DNA of 64,000 bases from UBA4312 sp002394635 (GCA_946539765.1 CAMNHO010000008.1:46093-110092), one strand, 5' to 3'. Shown: positions 41,376-50,647, counted from the stretch's first letter. Numbers and translations are program-made. The notes: generated from the letters alone by a model not told the origin.

Positions 41376-42479
41376 ATGCCATTAACTGCAGGAATTGTCG
41401 GACTTCCGAATGTCGGAAAGTCTACTTTATTTAATGCCATCACGAATTCACAGGTGGAAGCGGCCAATTACCCGTTTGCGACCATTGCACCCAATGTAGG
41501 TGTAGTGGAAGTTCCAGATGCAAGGATTGACCGTCTGACTGAATTGTTTCATCCTAAAAAAACAATCTATACAACCTTTGAATTTACCGATATAGCCGGT
41601 CTTGTGAAAGGGGCCAGCAAAGGAGAAGGTCTGGGGAACCAGTTTTTGTCGAATATTCGCCTGACTGACGCCATTTGCCACGTGGTTCGTTGTTTTGATG
41701 ATGCCAATATTACTCATGTGGAAAATACGATCGACCCGGTCCGGGATGTGGAAATCATCGATCTTGAGCTGGTAATGGCAGATCTACAGACAGTGGAAAA
41801 CCGAATTGCCAAAGTAGAAAGGAAAGCCAAAACGACCAAGGATAAAGAAGCCCAGATGGAAGTTGAGCTGCTTGGTAAATTGAAAGGGTGTCTGGAAGCT
41901 GGCAAAGCTGCCCGAACGCTGGAATTTACGGAAGATGAGAAAGTTTTCTTAAAGAATTACAGCTTGTTGACAAACAAGCCGGTCATTTTTGTAGCCAATA
42001 TGGATGAAGAAGGAATTGTTGCTGTGCAGCAGAATGCGTATTATCAGGCATTGAAGGAACTGGCAGATGCGCAGCATGCGCAGGTAGTACCGCTATGTGC
42101 GAAGATTGAAGAAGAATTATCAGGTCTGGATGCTGAAGAGAAAGAACTGTTCCTGGAAGAGCTGGGGATGCCATCCAGCGGTCTGGATACATTGATCCAA
42201 AAAGCATATACAGTATTAAATCTATGCACCTTCCTGACTGCAGGAGAAGATGAATGTCGTGCCTGGACATTCACCAAAGGGATGAAAGCACCGGACTGTG
42301 CCGGCATCATCCATACGGATTTCAAACGAGGATTTATCCGTGCCGAGATCTACCGCTTTGAAGATATAGATCGCCTGGAAAGCGAACATGCAATCAAAGA
42401 AGCAGGACTATTGCGTTCGGAAGGAAAAGAATATGTCATGCAGGATGGGGATGTTGTGCACTTCCGCTTCAACGTTTAG
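41376..42479 (+). CDS. ychF: Redox-regulated ATPase YchF (Obg-like)
   Basis: This 367-residue P-loop protein of the Obg/YchF group binds ribosomes and hydrolyses ATP. G1 is GLPNVGKST (about 8-16), G3 is DIAGLVKGASKGEGLGNQFL, and G4 is the variant NMDE rather than NKxD, which accounts for ATP preference. The C-terminal TGS domain ends KEYVMQDGDVVHFRFNV. It is the typical neighbour of DUF951. Confidence 0.97.
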   Translation: MPLTAGIVGLPNVGKSTLFNAITNSQVEAANYPFATIAPNVGVVEVPDARIDRLTELFHPKKTIYTTFEFTDIAGLVKGASKGEGLGNQFLSNIRLTDAICHVVRCFDDANITHVENTIDPVRDVEIIDLELVMADLQTVENRIAKVERKAKTTKDKEAQMEVELLGKLKGCLEAGKAARTLEFTEDEKVFLKNYSLLTNKPVIFVANMDEEGIVAVQQNAYYQALKELADAQHAQVVPLCAKIEEELSGLDAEEKELFLEELGMPSSGLDTLIQKAYTVLNLCTFLTAGEDECRAWTFTKGMKAPDCAGIIHTDFKRGFIRAEIYRFEDIDRLESEHAIKEAGLLRSEGKEYVMQDGDVVHFRFNV

Positions 42480-42488
42480 AGGTTGTCT

Positions 42489-43106
42489 ATGGTTACCGAA
42501 TATGCTGCTTTGATCATCGGTGTTATCTTGTCGATGTCTGTTCATGAACTGGCGCATGGGTTGATGTCCTATGTATTTGGCGATCCCACTGCGAAGATCC
42601 AGGGACGCTTGACTTTGAATCCGTTGAAACACGTGGACTGGATGGGACTGGTATGTATGTTGCTTTTCCGTTTTGGCTGGGCTAAACCGGTTCCGATTGA
42701 TTCCCGTTACTACAAGAATAAGAAAATGGGAATTGTCTGGACGTCCTTTGCGGGTCCATTGGCCAATTTTATTCTGGGATTTGTTTGTATATTCATCTAT
42801 TTTCTTATACTGAAGATGGGCGTTTATCTTTCATTCCTTTTAACATGTTTAAATGTTACTGCGGTATTAAGCATCGGATTCGGCATCTTTAATCTTTTAC
42901 CGATTCCTCCACTGGACGGTTCAAAGATCCTTTTTGCAGTTTTGCCGGATGATCTATATTATCGCAGCATTCAAGGAAATCAGATCATGCTGATCGTATT
43001 TATTGTATTGTTATATACAGGGATCATCACACGACCTCTGATTTTACTGCGCACAGAGATACTGGATATCTTTGTCGCCATATCCCGGATGATCCTGGGA
43101 TTTTAA
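42489..43106 (+). CDS. M50 family site-2-type membrane protease
   Basis: A 205-residue membrane protein of the Rip1/YwhC-like M50 group. The zinc motif HELAH (about residues 19-23) lies in the first span and the third ligand in the LPIPPLDGSK segment (NxxPxxxLDG). Five to six hydrophobic spans are predicted. The short form without PDZ or CBS domains is common in Bacillota and its substrate is unknown. I start at 42489, six bases after AGAGG, rather than the TTG at 42483. Confidence 0.9.
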   Translation: MVTEYAALIIGVILSMSVHELAHGLMSYVFGDPTAKIQGRLTLNPLKHVDWMGLVCMLLFRFGWAKPVPIDSRYYKNKKMGIVWTSFAGPLANFILGFVCIFIYFLILKMGVYLSFLLTCLNVTAVLSIGFGIFNLLPIPPLDGSKILFAVLPDDLYYRSIQGNQIMLIVFIVLLYTGIITRPLILLRTEILDIFVAISRMILGF

Positions 43107-43139
43107 AAGTAAAGAAATGATGTTTGTTCTGGAGGGTTT

Positions 43140-44429
43140 ATGCGTACAATTTTGAAAAACGTCAATCTGATCAACGGACATAAGGATATGATTGTCCAAC
43201 CGAATATGGATATTGTGATAGATCAGCAAACCATTACGGATATAGGACAGAATCTTTCTGTCCAAAACGAAGACAACGTCATAGACTGCACCGGTCAGTT
43301 TGTCTGTCCGGGACTGATCAATATGCATGTTCATCTTCCCGGTAATGGCTTTCCTAAAATTGTTGAGGTGGATAATACAAAACTGGCTCAGGCGGTGCTT
43401 CATTCACATATCATGCGGCAAGTTTGCACGACAATATGTAAACGTTCGGTGGAAGTGGCCCTAGCCAGCGGTGTAACTACGATCCGCGCCGTCGGGGGAA
43501 TCGGAGATATTGATAGTCAGATCCGAGATCTTGTCAATCAAGGGAAGATCAAAGGACCGCGAATGTACGTATCCAATATGGCTGTTACGGTTCCGAAAGG
43601 ACATATGGCCGGTTCGGTGGCTTATCCGGCAATCAGCGTAGCCGATGCCGTACGGTTTGTTGATCAAACCATAGCGCAGAAACCGGACTTGATCAAATTG
43701 ATGATTACCGGGGGTATTATGGATTCCATGGTCAAGGGTGAACCTGGCATCCTGCGTATGCCACAGGAATATGTTAAGGCCTGCTGCGACCGTGCACATG
43801 AGAAAGGGTATAAGGTAGCTGCGCATGTAGAGAGTACTGAGGGCTTACAGATTGCCTTGGAGAATGGTGTGGATACGATCGAACATGGTGCACCAACTAC
43901 TTCAGATATCCTGTATCAATTTAAAAAGAACCATGCAAGTTTGATTACGACCCTTTCCCCTTGTATACCTTACGCAAAGTTTGATCAGAAAATTACCAGA
44001 GTGAACGATATCACATATTTTAATGCCCAGGTAGTGATGAACGGTATTATTGAGAATGCCCGTAGTGCCCTGGAACATGACATCCCGGTCGGGCTGGGAA
44101 CGGATACCGTCGTTCCCTATATTACACATTATGATATGTGGAGGGAACTTGTTTATTTTCATAAACTGGTCGGTGTGGAACCGTCCTTCGCTTTATACAG
44201 TGCCACACTAGGCAATGCCACCATTGCCGGTTGTGATGAGGTTACAGGATCCATCGATATCGGAAAGAGTGCGGATATGATCTTATTGAATGCCAATCCA
44301 CTGGAAGATCTGAGCGTTCTTCGTTCTGTAGAAACCGTGATCTTTCGGGGAAAGGTATGGAAGAACCCTGTTATCAAAAAGAATATGCAGTGTGAAAAGC
44401 TGTTGGATGCCTACATGAATACATTATAA
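43140..44429 (+). CDS. Amidohydrolase-family protein
   Basis: A 429-residue metal-dependent hydrolase of the amidohydrolase superfamily. The HxH motif is in GLINMHVHLPG (about 64-66), the next ligands are the Lys in LIKLMITGG and the His in AAHVEST and IEHGAP, and the Asp is in GLGTDTVVPY. The arrangement resembles the imidazolonepropionase/prolidase (Sgx9260-like) group, so a dipeptide or cyclic amide substrate is possible. CTGGAGGG precedes the ATG. No pathway partner is adjacent. Confidence 0.85.
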   Translation: MRTILKNVNLINGHKDMIVQPNMDIVIDQQTITDIGQNLSVQNEDNVIDCTGQFVCPGLINMHVHLPGNGFPKIVEVDNTKLAQAVLHSHIMRQVCTTICKRSVEVALASGVTTIRAVGGIGDIDSQIRDLVNQGKIKGPRMYVSNMAVTVPKGHMAGSVAYPAISVADAVRFVDQTIAQKPDLIKLMITGGIMDSMVKGEPGILRMPQEYVKACCDRAHEKGYKVAAHVESTEGLQIALENGVDTIEHGAPTTSDILYQFKKNHASLITTLSPCIPYAKFDQKITRVNDITYFNAQVVMNGIIENARSALEHDIPVGLGTDTVVPYITHYDMWRELVYFHKLVGVEPSFALYSATLGNATIAGCDEVTGSIDIGKSADMILLNANPLEDLSVLRSVETVIFRGKVWKNPVIKKNMQCEKLLDAYMNTL

Positions 44430-44462
44430 AAAGTGTCGAACGTTGTGTCCGACACTTTTTTA
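44427..44462. terminator. Bidirectional terminator
   Basis: AAAAAGTGTCG and CGACACTTTTT form an 11-bp stem between the convergent amidohydrolase and lipoprotein genes, with T runs on both strands. Confidence 0.9.
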
Positions 44463-45176
44463 TTCGGTTGGATAGCTATCCAGATCTTCCGGAAAATCAA
44501 TACCTTTTAATGAATTGATATCTTCTAGAGAAGCTTCAATCGTGATGTCAAAATCGCTGGTATTTTCATAGACTGTCTGTTTTCCCTTGATGTGGATCTG
44601 CAGCCGGGTGATATATGCATCCGGAATCGTTGCCTTGATTTCCGCTTTTGCGATATCTACGGTTCCCAGTTCATCCAGGTAGGTCGACAATAAGCTCGGA
44701 TCTACCGTAAAGGTATAAACGTCTTCTTTCTTTTTTGAAGAAGTGAATACACTGGCCAGCTCCGTATCCGTATAGCTCAGAAACGGATTGTAGGCGGCCA
44801 ATTTTTGTCCTTCAGCTAATCCGATATTTTCTGCTTTGCTTTGGCTTTTGGTACCCATATTATTAAGATAGGTCTTTCCGTCATGGATATAAAAGTCAAT
44901 ATAATCATCGACATGATTTTCATTAGCTGTCAGTCCGAGTGTTAAGGCACATTCCACCTGTTTGGTCTGATCGAGCTGTATATCGAGATGCATCTTTGAT
45001 GTATCTTTGTTGTTGATCATTGTCACAGTCCCGACAATATGTCCGGAATCAAGATTGAGAGTTTTATCAAAGGCATCAAAGAAAGTGATGACATGGTCTT
45101 TGTTCGCCTTGGAAGAACATCCGCACAAGCCGATCAATACACTGAAGCTTAGAAAAAAAGTCAGTATTCTTCTCAT
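44460..45176 (-). CDS. Putative lipoprotein
   Basis: A 238-residue predicted lipoprotein. The N terminus is a signal peptide ending in the lipobox LCGC (acylated Cys at about residue 19), followed by SSKANKDH. The mature part is rich in polar residues and beta-strand-like (THxDIQL, YIDFYIHDGKTYL), resembling the DUF6612/LolA-like class of Gram-positive lipoproteins, but I cannot assign it firmly. AGGAGG-type signal (AAGGAGGACC) lies before the ATG. It is transcribed alone. Confidence 0.8.
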   Translation of the reverse strand: MRRILTFFLSFSVLIGLCGCSSKANKDHVITFFDAFDKTLNLDSGHIVGTVTMINNKDTSKMHLDIQLDQTKQVECALTLGLTANENHVDDYIDFYIHDGKTYLNNMGTKSQSKAENIGLAEGQKLAAYNPFLSYTDTELASVFTSSKKKEDVYTFTVDPSLLSTYLDELGTVDIAKAEIKATIPDAYITRLQIHIKGKQTVYENTSDFDITIEASLEDINSLKGIDFPEDLDSYPTE

Positions 45177-45230
45177 AAAGGTCCTCCTTGTGATATAAGT
45201 ATTCTATAATTAAAAGAAAGGTGTGTCAAA

Positions 45231-45728
45231 ATGGTAATCGTATATCTGGGAAAAGAAACAAATCGCATACTGGAAATCATGGATTCATTATCCCTGCCGT
45301 ATCGTGTGGTCGGGGATCGTCAAAAGGGGATACCTATGAAAGAACTGTTAAAAACCAAACAGACATCCTCCGGAAAGGGAAATGGCTTTCTGTATTTATA
45401 TAAAGAGCCGGAAACGAATCAACAGATGCTGGCTGACGCATTGAAAAAAGAGGAAATCTTCATTCCTCGGGTAGCTGTCAATACAGAAAACAATATAAAC
45501 TGGACGCTGGGATACCTAATGGAAATTGTGGAGCAGGAATATGAATACTATGCACTAAAAGAGAAAATCTACGACATTATCACACATCCGGATAAAGTTC
45601 GTTTAAAAGCGGATCCTTTTTATCGTAAACGAATGGTCCATGCATACAGTTTACTGGAGGATCCGGAAACAACACTGGAACAGCTGCAGGAATGCTACAT
45701 ACAAATCAAATCATCCAAACTATTGTAA
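45231..45728 (+). CDS. DUF3783-like protein
   Basis: A 165-residue soluble protein. The middle segment IFIPRVAVNTENNINWTLGYLMEIV resembles the DUF3783 core, and helices rich in Glu/Lys/Tyr follow. The family's function is unknown. GAAAGGTG precedes the ATG. It points toward the PRD regulator gene; its last codons contain the left half of the first regulator operator. Confidence 0.7.
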   Translation: MVIVYLGKETNRILEIMDSLSLPYRVVGDRQKGIPMKELLKTKQTSSGKGNGFLYLYKEPETNQQMLADALKKEEIFIPRVAVNTENNINWTLGYLMEIVEQEYEYYALKEKIYDIITHPDKVRLKADPFYRKRMVHAYSLLEDPETTLEQLQECYIQIKSSKLL

Positions 45729-45751
45729 GTTTGTTTACATGCGTTTGGACT
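45713..45751 (+). promoter_or_regulatory. Operator 0 of the PRD regulon
   Basis: TCCAAAC (45714-45720) and GTTTGGA (45743-45749) are perfect inverted 7-mers; the right half continues as GGACTT. The site ends 24 bp before the TATAAT (45775-45780) of the regulator gene. Confidence 0.6.
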
Positions 45752-45774
45752 TTTTTAATATTTCCGTTTTCTTT

Positions 45775-45780
45775 TATAAT
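45775..45780 (+). promoter_or_regulatory. -10 box of the PRD regulator gene
   Basis: TATAAT lies 21 bp before the ATG. There is no good -35 box, which fits activator dependence. Confidence 0.55.
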
Positions 45781-45800
45781 AAATTTGTAAAGGGATAAGA

Positions 45801-47798
45801 ATGAACAAAAGAAGCAATAAGCTATTGATGAATCTGGTTCTTGGGAAAAAAGAAAACCTGTATACATTAATGGAAATGTATAATGTCCAGGATCGATCCA
45901 TCCGCATTGACGTAAAGGAGCTTAACAGAGACCTGAAAAAAGCAAAATTACCCGTTATCTTGGTTGAAGGCAACGGGGATTTAGTGTTTGATACAAAGGA
46001 TCCTATCAATTTAGATGCATTTAAGCAGTTTTTCGGAACCTACGATATTTATACCTATGCTTTATCTACAAAAGAACGTTCTACGGTTCTTACTATGATC
46101 CTGTTAAACAGTGAAGGATATGTGACCGTGGAAAGCTTGTGTGAAAAAGTAGATGCCAGCAGAAATACAGTATTAAATGATCTTTCCATGTTAAAAGACT
46201 GGTTTAAAGAGCATAATATGCAGCTGACATCCAAAGTGCGCAGAGGATATCAAGTGGTCGCATCGGAAAGAAAAATCCGCGAATGGGTGTTGAAAATTCT
46301 GCAGATCAACGGAAATACTACCCATATGGATATTTTCTGGAATCTATTATTGGGAATCGTGGATGTATACGGGGTATATCCGGATGTCTGTGATATTCTG
46401 GTAAATGTGGAACATAAGAGAGAATCGTATCTGTCCGACTATTCTTTTGCCGAAACAGCTTTGGAATGCACCATTGCTCTAAACCATATCCGCAAGGGAC
46501 GTATCCTGGATGAACTGGGAGATGAACGAATCAAAAAAAGTACCCGGTATGAGTTTGCCTGTTGTGTGTACCGGCAGGCAGAGAAAAAGTATTCGATACA
46601 TATACCGCAAAGGGAAATTCTGTATTTTGCCGATCGTCTGAGTGTAAAGAGCTATCTGGAAGACAAGGTGCAGAAACGGCAGACAATGGAAATCCGATTG
46701 ATGATCTCTGAAGCAATCTATCATGTGTCCGAAATCTTTAAGATTGATTTCTATCATGATTTTTCCATTTACGATATGATCATATCTCATATCCGGGCGG
46801 CTATTTTCCGGATGAAGAACGATGAAGTATTGACGAATCCTTTAAAGAATTCTTTGTTGAAGGATTATCCGGAATACTTTGCGGTCATCAAGGAAAATCT
46901 GAAAACGCTGGAACAGTTCATAGGCAAAGAGTTTTCAGAAGACGAAATATCTTTTATTGTACTTTACTTTGCCTCCGTAACGGAAAAGGAAAAGGCCATT
47001 AACGAGAAAAAGCGGAAGATCCGGGTGGCACTGGTGTGTGCAACGGGAAGAGGGACGGCACAATACATGATGGCAAAACTTCGGATCCTGGATGATGTGA
47101 TTGACATCGTATCGGTAACAGCTAGTCATAATGTACAGCAGATAGAACAGAACAAAGCGGAAATGATCATATCAACGATTCCTCTGCATTACTCGGTACT
47201 TCCGTCCGTCATTGTAGAATCTCCGATGCTGACAAAAAATGATATTGTATCGATTCAAAGGATGGCGCTGGAGATTCGGGATGGCTATTCAGAACCGGAA
47301 GATATTCGATATGAGGAGCAAAAAGAGGACTCCCGGGTCAACGGTGATTTCTTACATCTATTGAATACACAGCGCATACAACTGAATGTGGAAGCTGAAG
47401 ACTGGCAGGCGGCCATCCGGCAAGCCGGCAATCTGCTGGTAAACACAAAAGCGGTAGAACCGAAGTATGTAGAAGCGATGATCAACAGCGTAAAGAAAAA
47501 CGGCCCTTATATTGTCGTATGCCCCCAAACGGCGTTACCTCATGCCAATCCGGAAGATGGTGTGCTGCAGGAAGCCGTAGCCATCGTACGATTGAAAAAA
47601 CCGGTTGATTTTCACAGTGGTATCAATGATCCAGTGTATTTTATCGTTGCCATGAGCATTCTGAGTGCACAGAGCATCAATGCGGCTATTTATGATTTGA
47701 TGTTGATTTTCGGAAACGACAAGCATCGTCAGCATTTGATGCAATTCCAAGATGAGACAGAAGTATATAATTATATAGAATCACTGGAGAAGCTGTAA
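45801..47798 (+). CDS. PRD-domain PTS transcriptional activator (MtlR/LicR type)
   Basis: A 665-residue multidomain activator. The order is two N-terminal helix-turn-helix units (about 1-60 and 85-140), two PTS regulation domains (about 180-395, with regulatory His in the FAETALECTIALNHI and YHDFSIYDMIISHIRA regions), an EIIB-like domain with its Cys in CATGRGTA (near 415), and an EIIA-like domain with its His in LPHANPEDG. Phosphorylation by HPr and by its own PTS sets its activity. It lies just upstream of an EIIA-EIIB-EIIC operon. Confidence 0.93.
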   Translation: MNKRSNKLLMNLVLGKKENLYTLMEMYNVQDRSIRIDVKELNRDLKKAKLPVILVEGNGDLVFDTKDPINLDAFKQFFGTYDIYTYALSTKERSTVLTMILLNSEGYVTVESLCEKVDASRNTVLNDLSMLKDWFKEHNMQLTSKVRRGYQVVASERKIREWVLKILQINGNTTHMDIFWNLLLGIVDVYGVYPDVCDILVNVEHKRESYLSDYSFAETALECTIALNHIRKGRILDELGDERIKKSTRYEFACCVYRQAEKKYSIHIPQREILYFADRLSVKSYLEDKVQKRQTMEIRLMISEAIYHVSEIFKIDFYHDFSIYDMIISHIRAAIFRMKNDEVLTNPLKNSLLKDYPEYFAVIKENLKTLEQFIGKEFSEDEISFIVLYFASVTEKEKAINEKKRKIRVALVCATGRGTAQYMMAKLRILDDVIDIVSVTASHNVQQIEQNKAEMIISTIPLHYSVLPSVIVESPMLTKNDIVSIQRMALEIRDGYSEPEDIRYEEQKEDSRVNGDFLHLLNTQRIQLNVEAEDWQAAIRQAGNLLVNTKAVEPKYVEAMINSVKKNGPYIVVCPQTALPHANPEDGVLQEAVAIVRLKKPVDFHSGINDPVYFIVAMSILSAQSINAAIYDLMLIFGNDKHRQHLMQFQDETEVYNYIESLEKL

Positions 47799-47812
47799 CA
47801 GCTTCTTTTTTT
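47788..47812 (+). terminator. Terminator of the PRD regulator gene
   Basis: GAAGCTG and CAGCTTC pair around the stop codon and are followed by TTTTTTT. Confidence 0.85.
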
Positions 47813-47852
47813 AGTCCAGTTTGATGAAAAATGCAGGAAATCATTTGGACTT
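47813..47852 (+). promoter_or_regulatory. Operator 1 of the PRD regulon
   Basis: AGTCCAGTTTGATGA (left half) and ATCATTTGGACTT (right half) are inverted, with GTCC starting at 47814 and GGAC ending at 47850, a 37-bp span. A -10-like TATATT follows after 23 bp (47874-47879). Confidence 0.65.
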
Positions 47853-47902
47853 AAAACCTAACTTTAAAAACGATATATTATAAAGAACATACAAAAAAAA
47901 GC

Positions 47903-47941
47903 GTCCAGTTTGATGTCAAAGAAGTTCATCTTATTGGACTT
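47903..47941 (+). promoter_or_regulatory. Operator 2 of the PRD regulon
   Basis: GTCCAGTTTGATG (left half) and CATCTTATTGGACTT (right half). GTCC starts at 47903 and GGAC ends at 47939, again a 37-bp span. TATAAT follows after 22 bp. In RNA the arms with TTTTTT could also act as a weak terminator. Confidence 0.65.
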
Positions 47942-47961
47942 TTTTATAGACTGAGAATTTT

Positions 47962-47967
47962 TATAAT
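47962..47967 (+). promoter_or_regulatory. -10 box of the PTS operon
   Basis: TATAAT, 37 bp before the EIIA start codon and 22 bp after operator 2, with no -35 consensus. Confidence 0.6.
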
Positions 47968-48004
47968 AAGAATTGTAAGAAAGGTAAGAGTATTTGGAGG
48001 ATAT

Positions 48005-48469
48005 ATGAGAGAGATTCTAGAGGACAATGAGAAGAAATTTCTGGCTTATTCCGTTGATGCACGATCCAACTATGATGCACTGGAACAATTAGCAGGATTG
48101 TTGACGGAGAAAGGGTATGTAAAAGATACGTTTAGCGCAGCCATTCTCAAAAGAGAAAAAGCCTATCCGACAGGACTGCCAACCGGAGAAATCGGTGTTG
48201 CGATCCCGCACGCAGATCCGGAGCATGTGAACAGACCGGCCGTATGTTTAGGCGTGCTGGAGGAACCGGTCAACTTTATCGTGATGGGTTCGGAAACGGA
48301 TGAAATATCGGTATCGATCTTGTTTATGCTGGCAATCAAACATAAAGAGGATCACATGACTTTGTTAACGAAGCTGATTGACATTTGCCAGAATCAGGAA
48401 ACGCTGAATTCTCTGTTATCGAAGGATGAAGAGACAATACAACGGGTTCTTGAAAGCTTATACGATTAA
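48005..48469 (+). CDS. PTS EIIA component, fructose/galactitol type
   Basis: A 154-residue EIIA of the mannitol/fructose (PTS_EIIA_2) fold. The phosphoacceptor His is in AIPHADPEHV (about 63-65). It accepts phosphate from HPr and passes it to EIIB. TTTGGAGG lies before the ATG. It is the first gene of the three-component PTS and is closest to GatA-type proteins. Confidence 0.92.
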   Translation: MREILEDNEKKFLAYSVDARSNYDALEQLAGLLTEKGYVKDTFSAAILKREKAYPTGLPTGEIGVAIPHADPEHVNRPAVCLGVLEEPVNFIVMGSETDEISVSILFMLAIKHKEDHMTLLTKLIDICQNQETLNSLLSKDEETIQRVLESLYD

Positions 48470-48485
48470 AAAAGGAGGAGAAAAC

Positions 48486-48770
48486 ATGAAAAAAATTTTA
48501 ATTGCTTGTGGTTCGGGAGTTGCTACATCGACAGTAGCGAATCAAAAGATTTCATCTATGCTTGATCAAAATGGGTATAAAGGACAATACCACATCGAAC
48601 AATGTAAAGTATCGGAAGTAGTGGCCAAATCCGATGGGGCTGATTTCTGTGTTTGTACAACAACAGTCAGTGGAAAGGCAAAATGTCCGGTGTTGGCAGG
48701 ATTACCTTTATTAACAGGCATTGGCTTGAACAAACTGTATGATCAGATTTTGGAAGAAATGAAAAAATAA
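48486..48770 (+). CDS. PTS EIIB component, galactitol type
   Basis: A 94-residue EIIB with the P-loop Cys in IACGSGVATST (Cys8). Length and pattern match GatB/lactose-type EIIB. I use the ATG at 48486, preceded by AAAGGAGG; the frame also opens earlier inside EIIA. It lies 16 bp after EIIA and 12 bp before EIIC. Confidence 0.93.
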   Translation: MKKILIACGSGVATSTVANQKISSMLDQNGYKGQYHIEQCKVSEVVAKSDGADFCVCTTTVSGKAKCPVLAGLPLLTGIGLNKLYDQILEEMKK

Positions 48771-48782
48771 AAGGAGGAGATT

Positions 48783-50135
48783 ATGGACGTTATCATTCAA
48801 GCATTTGGTTTTATCAATGATTTAGGAGCGACGGTTATGATGCCGATCATCCTCTGTATCTTTGGTGTTGTATTAGGAGCAGGCTTTGGAAAATCCCTGC
48901 GTGGTGGTTTAACGGTCGGAATCGGTTTTATCGGCTTGAATCTTGTCGTTGGAATGATGGGAGACAGTTTAGCTCCGGCCGTACAGGAGATGACAGCTCG
49001 TTTCGGTTTGTCGTTATCAACTGTTGATATCGGATGGCCGGCAGCGGCAGCGATTGCGTTTGGTACGAATCTGGGATTGATCATTATTCTGATTGGATTG
49101 TTTGTCAATATCGTTATGTTGATCACAAATACAACACAGACGATCGATGTGGATGTCTGGAATTACTGGCATTTCGCATTTACCGGTTCTCTGGTTGCCG
49201 TCATCACCGGAAACTTCTTATATGGAATTATCGCAACGATTGTAAATATCATCATTGTTTTCGTCATTGCAGACTTGACAGCGCCAAAGGTCGAAGAAAC
49301 TCTTGGAATGCCGGGTGTATCCATTCCTCATGGATTTACCGCTGCTTTTGTACCGATTGCGTGGGTTGTGAATAAAATTATTGATGCAATCCCTGGCGTA
49401 AGGGATATCAATATCGATATTGAAAAAATGCAGGAACGTTTCGGTATCTTTGGCGAGCCGATGTTGATCGGAACGATCCTGGGTATCATCATCGCTATTC
49501 TGGCTGGTTATGATGTAAAGGGCGTATTAACAACAGGTATCACATTAGGGGCTGCTTTGGTCTTGATCCCGAAAATGGCGGCTCTATTGATGGAAGGACT
49601 GATGCCGATCAGTGAAGCAGCACAGGAATTTGTGCAGAAACATTTCTCCAATCGTGGGAAAGTGTATATCGGACTGGATTCAGCTGTCGGTGTCGGACAT
49701 CCGGTATGTTTGACCGTTTCCTTGATCCTGGTTCCGTTAACGATCTTCCTTGCGGTCATCTTACCAGGGAACACGGTACTACCGATGGTTGATCTCTCCG
49801 TATTACCTTATATGTTTGTTCTGATTGTACCATTGGTGAACGGGAACGGATTCCGTGCCATCATCACTGGTATTGTCAGTCTAATTGCCGGATTGTATAT
49901 TTCTACAGCGATGGCGCCTGCTATGACTAACGTTGCCAAGGAAGTCGGCTTTGCGATTCCGAAGGGAGCTTCTCTGATTTCTTCGATCTGTGATGGCGCC
50001 AACCCGTTAAGCTTTATCCTGACCAAAGCGCACGAAAGCATCATTGGATTAATCATCGCGGTCGTCTTCGCTTTGGCACTGGCTGTATATAATCGTAGAA
50101 GAATCTTGAAAGAAGCGGCGGAAGCAACGGAATAG
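48783..50135 (+). CDS. PTS EIIC component, GatC family
   Basis: A 450-residue membrane permease of the EIIC-GAT family with about ten spans. The GatC-like segments VGVGHPVCLT, PLVNGNGFRAI and ICDGANPLSFIL are visible. The GAT family carries galactitol and some other polyols and pentoses. No polyol dehydrogenase, kinase or aldolase is adjacent, so the substrate is open. AAAGGAGG precedes the ATG. Confidence 0.92.
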   Translation: MDVIIQAFGFINDLGATVMMPIILCIFGVVLGAGFGKSLRGGLTVGIGFIGLNLVVGMMGDSLAPAVQEMTARFGLSLSTVDIGWPAAAAIAFGTNLGLIIILIGLFVNIVMLITNTTQTIDVDVWNYWHFAFTGSLVAVITGNFLYGIIATIVNIIIVFVIADLTAPKVEETLGMPGVSIPHGFTAAFVPIAWVVNKIIDAIPGVRDINIDIEKMQERFGIFGEPMLIGTILGIIIAILAGYDVKGVLTTGITLGAALVLIPKMAALLMEGLMPISEAAQEFVQKHFSNRGKVYIGLDSAVGVGHPVCLTVSLILVPLTIFLAVILPGNTVLPMVDLSVLPYMFVLIVPLVNGNGFRAIITGIVSLIAGLYISTAMAPAMTNVAKEVGFAIPKGASLISSICDGANPLSFILTKAHESIIGLIIAVVFALALAVYNRRRILKEAAEATE

Positions 50136-50155
50136 TTCCGCAAGGGAGGATTGTG

Positions 50156-50647
50156 ATGAAAGAGTATACATACCAAAAAATGTCTCATTACTGGATACAG
50201 ATCGTATTTCCTTCTCTCCTTGCCGGATGTGTCGGAGTTTACGGCTTTGTAAAACTGATACAGCTTTGGCAGCCGGCGTATTTACTGTTGTGCATGGTTT
50301 GTGTCTATACATTTTGGAATGTGTTCATCTCTCTCAGCAATCCTTCGGGCATCTCTTTCGATGGAAAGGGTGTAACGTTTTATACCTTTTCCCGAAAGCA
50401 TACGTATTCAATCGACCAGCTGCATGCGATGCACATGCATCCTATAGCCGGAAACACGAAGGTATATATCACCCTGGATAACGGAGGCATCCGGGCAGGC
50501 AGATACTGGGTTCGTATCAGTGAGTTTGATCATAAAAACGAACTCTTGGACCAGCTGTATGAACTGTATGCGATGGTGGAACCGGATGCGCTAGCGGTCC
50601 GGGCATATCGGCAGGGGATCGAAAGAATCAACAAAAAATCCATATAA
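50156..50647 (+). CDS. Hypothetical membrane protein after the PTS
   Basis: A 163-residue protein I do not recognise. Two hydrophobic spans at about 14-36 and 41-60 are followed by a soluble domain of about 100 residues that reads like a PH-like fold (SFDGKGVTFYTFSRKHTYSI). GGGAGG lies six bases before the ATG at 50156, and it starts 20 bp after EIIC, so it belongs to the PTS operon. A role as an accessory membrane protein is only a guess. Confidence 0.7.
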   Translation: MKEYTYQKMSHYWIQIVFPSLLAGCVGVYGFVKLIQLWQPAYLLLCMVCVYTFWNVFISLSNPSGISFDGKGVTFYTFSRKHTYSIDQLHAMHMHPIAGNTKVYITLDNGGIRAGRYWVRISEFDHKNELLDQLYELYAMVEPDALAVRAYRQGIERINKKSI

